Source: UBA7803 sp963822255 (GTDB taxonomy: Bacteria; Pseudomonadota; Gammaproteobacteria; Pseudomonadales; Azotimanducaceae). Taken from it: a stretch of DNA of 64,000 nucleotides. Of the stretch, positions 62,000-64,000 are shown piece by piece. The position numbers and the translations under genes are program-made. The notes under the pieces are model-generated. The model was not told the origin of the DNA, ran no database searches, and saw only the letters and a program-made list of their open reading frames with translations. Position 1 is the first letter of the stretch. Every line of letters begins with the position of its first letter. Location: NCBI GenBank assembly GCA_963822255.1, contig CAWGGV010000008.1, forward strand, positions 434,001 to 498,000, given 5' to 3'.

Positions 62000-64000
62000 A
62001 TGTGGCTTTCCGACGTATCCGTCAAGCGACCGGTGTTTGCCACCGTCATCAGCGCGCTGCTGGTGGCGTTCGGTATCTTGTCGTTCAGCCAGCTGCCGCT
62101 TCGCGAATATCCGGACATCAACGCGCCGGTCGTCTCCATCAGCACCACTTACGTGGGCGCCTCGGCCGACATCATCGAGACCCGCGTCACCCAGGTGATC
62201 GAGGATCAGATCAGCGGCATCGAAGGGGTGAAGAACATCACCTCGTCGTCCCGGGACGAACGATCCTCCATCAACATCGAATTCGGCCTGGACCGGAATA
62301 TCGATCAGGCCGCCAACGACGTGCGCGACCGGGTGTCGCGCGTCATCAATCAGCTGCCCGAGGACGTTGAGAAGCCGGTCGTCGCCAAGCAGGACTCCGA
62401 CGCCCGTCCCGTGATGTACATCAGCTTCAGCAGCGACCGCATGAACATCATGGAGCTGGACGACTACGCGCACCGCTACCTCGAGGATCGCTTCGCCGTG
62501 ATCCCGGGGGTGGCTTCCGTGACCATCAACGGTGGACGGCCCAGCATGCGCATCTGGCTCGACCGCGTCGCGCTGGCCGCCCGCAATCTCACGGTAACCG
62601 ACATCGAAGCGGCGCTCCGGCGGGAGAACCTGGAGCTGCCCGCCGGCCGGCTCGAGGCCAGCGACCGGGAGTTCCAGGTGCGCATCGCCCGCAGTTACAA
62701 CGCCCCCGAGGACTTCCGCCAGCTCGTGCTCGCCAGAGCGACCGATGGAACGCTGATCCACCTCGGTGAAGTGGCGAAGGTGGAGGTGGCGCCCGAGGAT
62801 CTGCGGGAGACCTTCAGCGCCAATCAGAAGACCACCGTCGGCATCGGCATCGTCAAGCAATCCACGGCGAACACCCTGGCGACCCTGGAGGCGGTCAAGG
62901 CCGAGATCGCCCGCATGAACGAGAGCCTGCCGGACCACATGGAGCTGATCCCCAGCTCCGACGACTCGCTGTTCATCCGCGAGGCCATCGACTCGGTCTA
63001 CGAGACCATCGTCGTCACCACGATCCTGGTCAGCCTGGTGATCCTGGCGTTTCTCGGCACCTTCCGGACCATGATCATTCCGGCGGTGACGATTCCCATC
63101 TGCCTCACCTCCGCGTTCATCGGACTCGCCGCGTTCGGTTACTCGGTGAACCTCATCACTCTGCTGGCGCTGGTGCTCTCCATCGGCCTGGTGGTGGACG
63201 ATGCCATCGTCGTGCTCGAGAACATCCACCGCCGCATCGAGCACGGAGAGCCGCCGTTGGTGGCCGCCTTCAACGGCTCGCGTCAAGTGTCGTTCGCGGT
63301 GGTCGCCACCACCCTCGTGCTGGTGGCGGTGTTCACCCCCATCGTGTTCCTCTCCGACGACATGGGGGTGCTGTTCGGTGAGCTGGCGGTGACGATCTCC
63401 GCCGCAGTGGTCTTCTCGTGCGTGCTCGCCCTGTCGCTGACGCCGGTCATGTGCGCCAAGCTGCTCAGCCGCAAGGAGCGCAAGAACCCGCTCACCCGGC
63501 TGGTGGAGAGCATCTTCTCCCGGCTCGAATCCGGCTACCGAACGGCGCTCGCAGGGGTGCTGCAGGTGAGCTGGGCCGTGGTGCCGCTGACCGTCGCCGT
63601 GCTCGGGGCGCTGGCCTGGCTGTATCTGCACGTGCCGCGAGAGTATGCCCCGGACGAGGATCAGGGCATGTTCATGGCCCGGGTGGAGGCGCCGGAAGGC
63701 ACCGGGTTCAACCGCATGCGCGAGGCCATGACGGAGATCGAGCAGCCACTCATCCAGATGCAGAACGAACGTCTCATCTCCCGCACCCTGGTGCGGATTC
63801 CCGGTTTCGGCAGCTCGGCGCCGAACTCGGGCATGGTCATGGTCTCCATGGTGCCGTGGCAGCAGCGGGACGTGAGCGCGGCCGAGGCCGCGGCCCGGGC
63901 CACAGCGGCGTGGCAGTCGATCCCTTTCGTGCAGGCGTTTGCCTTCAACCGTTCGGGGCTGCATCGCGGCGGCGGTAACCTGCCCGTGCAGTTCGTGCTG
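62000..64000 (+). CDS. RND multidrug efflux permease (3' partial)
   Basis: This is an inner-membrane proton-driven pump of the AcrB/MexB superfamily. The first 667 residues lie in the window and the rest runs off the right end. Start MWLSDVSVKRPVFATVISAL at ATG 62000. Porter-domain sequence REYPDINAPVVSISTTYVGA and DQISGIEGVKNITSSSRDER follow. TM4 reads SIGLVVDDAIVVLENIHRRI, with the two proton-relay Asp residues. Later SLTPVMCAKLLSRKERK and PDEDQGMFMARVEAPEGTG. It follows the adaptor gene in one operon. The substrate cannot be inferred. The adaptor/pump type resembles MexK/MdtBC-like or VexB-like systems. Confidence 0.93.
   Translation, partial: MWLSDVSVKRPVFATVISALLVAFGILSFSQLPLREYPDINAPVVSISTTYVGASADIIETRVTQVIEDQISGIEGVKNITSSSRDERSSINIEFGLDRNIDQAANDVRDRVSRVINQLPEDVEKPVVAKQDSDARPVMYISFSSDRMNIMELDDYAHRYLEDRFAVIPGVASVTINGGRPSMRIWLDRVALAARNLTVTDIEAALRRENLELPAGRLEASDREFQVRIARSYNAPEDFRQLVLARATDGTLIHLGEVAKVEVAPEDLRETFSANQKTTVGIGIVKQSTANTLATLEAVKAEIARMNESLPDHMELIPSSDDSLFIREAIDSVYETIVVTTILVSLVILAFLGTFRTMIIPAVTIPICLTSAFIGLAAFGYSVNLITLLALVLSIGLVVDDAIVVLENIHRRIEHGEPPLVAAFNGSRQVSFAVVATTLVLVAVFTPIVFLSDDMGVLFGELAVTISAAVVFSCVLALSLTPVMCAKLLSRKERKNPLTRLVESIFSRLESGYRTALAGVLQVSWAVVPLTVAVLGALAWLYLHVPREYAPDEDQGMFMARVEAPEGTGFNRMREAMTEIEQPLIQMQNERLISRTLVRIPGFGSSAPNSGMVMVSMVPWQQRDVSAAEAAARATAAWQSIPFVQAFAFNRSGLHRGGGNLPVQFVL

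Noticed and set aside
60992..63964. 990-codon minus-strand frame opposite the RND genes
   Set aside because: The plus strand is a clear RND adaptor and pump. The minus frame is His/Asp/Gly-rich and without motifs.

Overview
The window is high-GC DNA from a Gammaproteobacterium. The evidence is a cbb3-oxidase set in the order ccoNOQP-GHIS, UspE-type tandem universal stress proteins, TrxB, Pcm, NADK and CysE of proteobacterial type, and REP-like elements of the kind known from Pseudomonas and relatives. I cannot name the genus. No rRNA, tRNA, CRISPR array, prophage or insertion sequence was recognised.

Layout. 0-1.4 kb: XdhC-type and MobA-type molybdoenzyme accessory genes. 1.45-2.62 kb: three tandem copies of a roughly 404-bp non-coding unit with internal inverted repeats, joined by REP-like sequence. 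2.6-9.2 kb: nadK, cysE, a small zinc-ribbon protein, a FrnE-like DsbA, unknown proteins, YbaN and a PfkB kinase. 9.6-13.4 kb: a TetR - HlyD lipoprotein - ABC ATPase - ABC permease exporter operon with an AT-rich operator. 13.5-17.2 kb: D-cysteine desulfhydrase-like enzyme, a Usp, a DksA/TraR zinc-finger protein and a kinase/ATPase fusion. 17.3-19.7 kb: an unusual cytochrome with three c-type heme sites around a heme-d1-type propeller.

19.7-31.5 kb is a stress and oxygen-response region. It holds single and double Usp proteins (seven Usp genes between 14.5 and 28.9 kb), a Lon-family protease, the NfeD/slipin membrane pair, a FixL-like heme-PAS kinase, FixJ, and a receiver-only protein whose phosphoacceptor Asp is replaced by Glu. 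It leads directly into ccoNOQP (31.5-34.7 kb) and the assembly genes ccoGHIS (34.7-38.6 kb), followed by a YIP1 protein and trxB. The order suggests that oxygen sensing, terminal oxidase supply and dormancy-type stress proteins are managed together.

40-64 kb: pcm, a SAM hydrolase coupled to a small ORF, an arylsulfatase remnant, an outer-membrane barrel, an eight-heme cytochrome with a TPR tail, two small exported proteins, a TIR-ATPase-LuxR regulator with a DUF4242 partner, a D-aminoacylase-like amidohydrolase, a ScyD-like propeller protein, an MFS transporter, a small catabolic cluster (3-hydroxyisobutyrate-dehydrogenase-like protein, SDR, alpha/beta hydrolase, malonyl-CoA synthetase) and an RND efflux pair cut by the window end.

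A major caveat is that many genes carry single-base frameshifts. They cluster at 34.7-40.0 kb and 52-56 kb, and most are one extra base. The protein sequence stays intact across each break, so I treat these as consensus errors rather than decay and annotate one gene across the breaks.
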